Below, one piece after another: positions 32,921 to 35,028 of a stretch of DNA of 35,028 nt. The stretch comes from an uncultured Dorea sp. Lineage in GTDB: Bacteria; Bacillota; Clostridia; Lachnospirales; Lachnospiraceae. Under the pieces are notes generated by a model. That model was not told the DNA's origin and ran no database searches. It saw only the letters and a list, made by a program, of their open reading frames with translations. A program made the position numbers and the translations under genes. The DNA lies in contig CAJTVY010000038.1 of the NCBI GenBank assembly GCA_910579925.1, positions 1 to 35,028 of the forward strand. The letters are read 5' to 3'. Numbering within the stretch: position 1 is the stretch's first letter; every line of letters begins with the position of its first letter.

Positions 32921-34876
32921 TTACTTATTTTCAATCTTTTCACTTGACTGCTCGGGTAATTTTCCATTCTCCATGTCAATCCGATCCCTTAATTCATCAA
33001 ACTGGTTCCCGATCGCAGTCAGACTCTTGGTCGAATATTCGAATGCATTACACTCTATTTCTGCTTTTTTCATATAGTCCTTCCATTCCTTTGAATTTTT
33101 CCGGCACTCAGTCATGGCATAATGGAAATAAGAATCCGCAAGAATAAGCTGAACATGGTACTGTAAGACCATTTGCTCATGGGGCTGTAAACCGGTCATC
33201 AGAGTCAGATCGGAATCCGCTTCGTCTTCCGGTGTTGCTCCTGCCTCAAAAAAAGCTTCACAATGTTTGATCGCCGAGGCATACTGGCCCTTATTAAACG
33301 CCTCCGTCGCATAAAAGGCATTCTGTAAAGCCGAAGCTTTTTCTATCTGAGCCGTATCCATATCTGAAGACGCCGGCAATCCGAGACAGTCTCGCAGCAT
33401 CAGCTGTGAAAGCAATAATTTTTCCTTTTCATCTGGATCGTCGGTTTTGGCAAGTTTTTTTTCCACCTGTTTCAGAAGGGATTCCACCGATTTTTTGTCA
33501 GTATATACTTTGTCGGGATTATTGACGTACCAGTTCGCCTTTATGGCCGCACTGTCTGCATCTAAGTCCTTGTCCTTTGAACTGCCTACATCGGCAATAT
33601 ATCCCCATAATTCATCATATCTGTTTGTCAGAAATAGATATCTCATCAGATAAATATCTTCAAGCCCTGTAAAATATCCTGTGTTTTCAAGCTCATATAT
33701 GCTCCGTAGTTCGGCCTCGTCGTCAATCTGAATACCGGCCAGGTCTGCGCAGATACATTTCAGTATTTTGACCATGGCGCTTTTGTTCTGAAAGTCCTCA
33801 TCGGCCTTATTAAGCCGGTTATAGGCAGATTCTGCATTGGAGTTCTGGGCTGCGGCGCAAGCGCCGTATAAAATACTCATTGATAAGTCCTTTGGATCGT
33901 TCTGGTTATTCAGAACAGTCGCGGCATCTGTTAATAATAACTCTTCTTTCTCGTCGTCTGTCCAATCGTAAATTGCACTAATATAATGAGATAACAGTCT
34001 GCTTTTACTTCCTTCATATTTTAACGCATTGTTTACACATTCACGAATTGCGGTTCTATTGCGCAGTTCAATATAGACCAGAATCATATTATCGTATAAT
34101 GCGATACTTCCGCCGTTAATCTCTTCGCTTTTTCTATATGACTTTATTGCTTCATCCTGGCATTTTTCTACAGTGATTGATGGGTCATATTCAAAATATG
34201 AAATATCAAGATACATGAAATGCCACATTACTCCTATGTAAAAATAATTATTATCATGTTCTCCTTTTAAAAAAAGATCGTATGCTTTCAAAAGGTAATC
34301 CTTGTTATCCATTCCGGGAGCATATGTATTGTTGATAATGGCGCTTAAATAGTCAGCGAAATGATCTGGTTCTTCATATTCCTCAGTTTCATCACTGGCT
34401 GTATTACCGGAAGACTCAGAATGATCAGAAGCAGGCAGCAGGTAGCTGCCATCCCCGATATTCCTTAATAAATCCCCGGACAGTGCCAGTGGATAAGCAT
34501 TTACCCTGGAATTGACAATGGACGAAACGGATTCAATCGGCATAGAGTACTGGGGACGGTTCATCAGCTTAAAAGATCCCAGAAAATACATAAAACTACT
34601 GGAAATAGTTGAAAGAACCAATATAACACAAAGAATCAGATTCGCAGACTTCTTCCTGCTCTTCTGGCTTTTTAAAGCCCAGCCTGCCAGTAACGCCGCA
34701 ATAAGTGGGATCACGAAATCGGTCCACTGAGTTTTTGCGATTTCCTTCAGTAAGGTGCGAAGACTTTCCTGTCCAGGTTCAAAATGCAGTAGTATTTTTA
34801 GAAACAGTATTGTAATAATCACATTCAGTACGAACACCAATATACATAACAGAAGATACCATGCCGATTTGGCCAC
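32921..34876 (-). CDS. Membrane-anchored helical-repeat (TPR-like) protein of unknown function
   Basis: I do not recognise a specific family. The 651-residue reading starts at GTG with no clear ribosome site. Three hydrophobic segments occur near residues 5-30, 50-67 and 79-100, then an acidic/Ser-rich linker (SDHSESSGNTASDETEEYEE), then about 480 residues of alternating amphipathic helices with Tyr/Ala/Leu spacing like TPR repeats (for example AFNKGQYASAIKHCEAFFEAG). The frame stays open upstream to a TAG near 35010, reading a charged, Trp-rich stretch without a start codon, so the true N-terminus may be longer or disrupted. It is transcribed toward locus 2 and shows no evident link to polysaccharide synthesis, though membrane-anchored TPR proteins sometimes assist surface-polymer assembly. 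Confidence 0.65.
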   Translation of the reverse strand: MAKSAWYLLLCILVFVLNVIITILFLKILLHFEPGQESLRTLLKEIAKTQWTDFVIPLIAALLAGWALKSQKSRKKSANLILCVILVLSTISSSFMYFLGSFKLMNRPQYSMPIESVSSIVNSRVNAYPLALSGDLLRNIGDGSYLLPASDHSESSGNTASDETEEYEEPDHFADYLSAIINNTYAPGMDNKDYLLKAYDLFLKGEHDNNYFYIGVMWHFMYLDISYFEYDPSITVEKCQDEAIKSYRKSEEINGGSIALYDNMILVYIELRNRTAIRECVNNALKYEGSKSRLLSHYISAIYDWTDDEKEELLLTDAATVLNNQNDPKDLSMSILYGACAAAQNSNAESAYNRLNKADEDFQNKSAMVKILKCICADLAGIQIDDEAELRSIYELENTGYFTGLEDIYLMRYLFLTNRYDELWGYIADVGSSKDKDLDADSAAIKANWYVNNPDKVYTDKKSVESLLKQVEKKLAKTDDPDEKEKLLLSQLMLRDCLGLPASSDMDTAQIEKASALQNAFYATEAFNKGQYASAIKHCEAFFEAGATPEDEADSDLTLMTGLQPHEQMVLQYHVQLILADSYFHYAMTECRKNSKEWKDYMKKAEIECNAFEYSTKSLTAIGNQFDELRDRIDMENGKLPEQSSEKIENK

Positions 34877-34974
34877 CGGCTTTGCAATCCGTTCCGATTT
34901 TTCCGACCATTGCCACTTTTCCGACCATTTCAGGTTTTTGACCCATTTCCATTTTTTTACCTGGTTCAGAATCT

Positions 34975-35007
34975 GGGTAGTGTCAAGTTTGCTACCCTAT
35001 TTTTGTT
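34975..35007 (+). terminator. Weak terminator-like hairpin at the right edge
   Basis: GGGTAG (34975-34980) pairs with CTACCC (34992-34997) over an 11-base loop and is followed by TATTTTTGTTT. It could end a plus-strand transcript or be chance; it lies just upstream of the minus-strand gene. Low confidence. Confidence 0.3.
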
Positions 35008-35028
35008 TCTAAACCTTTATTTTTGGGA

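Noticed and set aside
34979..34998. Terminal inverted repeat of an insertion element at the right edge
   Set aside because: The stretch beginning TGTCAAGTTTGCTACCC looked like an element end, but no transposase or partner repeat is in view and I cannot match it to a known family.
1..35028. tRNA, rRNA, CRISPR array or transposase genes
   Set aside because: Looked for on both strands; none seen. The only repeats are the inverted repeats and the loaP direct repeat.

Overview
The window looks like the chromosome of a Gram-positive gut-type Clostridia, most likely a Lachnospiraceae member. The reasons are moderate AT-richness, strong AGGAGG-type ribosome sites, a LoaP-family (NusG paralogue) antiterminator heading each operon, EpsG/Wzx/Wzy-type polysaccharide genes, and relatives of each enzyme that I recognise from that group. 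I cannot name the species from sequence alone.

Layout. (1) Positions 1-220 hold the 3' end of a tiny hydrophobic-peptide gene, a two-way terminator and a convergent minus-strand promoter; together they resemble a Fst/par-type type I toxin-antitoxin module. (2) Positions 383-603 are a 221-bp segment bounded by inverted repeats. It carries a near-consensus promoter that points LEFT, away from the genes, into a terminator formed by the left repeat. I read it as an invertible promoter in the OFF state. (3) Positions 618-16145 are polysaccharide locus 1: loaP, a PglE-like aminotransferase, a 3-hydroxyacyl-CoA dehydrogenase, a thiolase, an LpxD-like N-acyltransferase, a PglC-like initiating sugar-phosphate transferase, a PglD-like acetyltransferase, a PIG-L deacetylase, glycosyltransferases (GT4, GT11, DUF4422, GT4), Wzy, Wzx and a TupA-like ATP-grasp protein. 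(4) Positions 16228-16448 are a second invertible promoter of exactly the same geometry, also OFF. (5) Positions 16463-32844 are locus 2: a second, nearly identical loaP, a 1202-residue fusion (sugar transferase + SDR + GT4 + extra GT-B half), GT2, further glycosyltransferases, EpsG-like Wzy, Wzx and the CapE/CapF/CapG set for UDP-N-acetyl-L-fucosamine. (6) Positions 32921-34876 on the minus strand encode an unrelated-looking membrane-anchored helical-repeat protein.

How it fits together. Each locus is a self-sufficient Wzx/Wzy-dependent surface polysaccharide operon about 16 kb long. Three layers of control can be read in the DNA. The first is promoter inversion: each repeat pair has its own matching central spacer, so each switch should flip independently. 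The second is LoaP processive antitermination, which lets polymerase traverse a very long operon. The third is a set of three homopolymeric G tracts (G10, G12, G10) inside glycosyltransferase or sugar-modifying genes, where a one-base slip truncates the protein. The repeats also form hairpins that act as terminators, which isolates the two loci when off.

The most interesting candidate system is the pairing of an invertible promoter having locus-specific spacers with a loaP gene that lacks any canonical start codon, present twice in tandem. The chemically most distinctive part is the locus 1 cassette, which appears built to make and attach a 3-hydroxyacyl (probably 3-hydroxybutyryl) group to an amino sugar.
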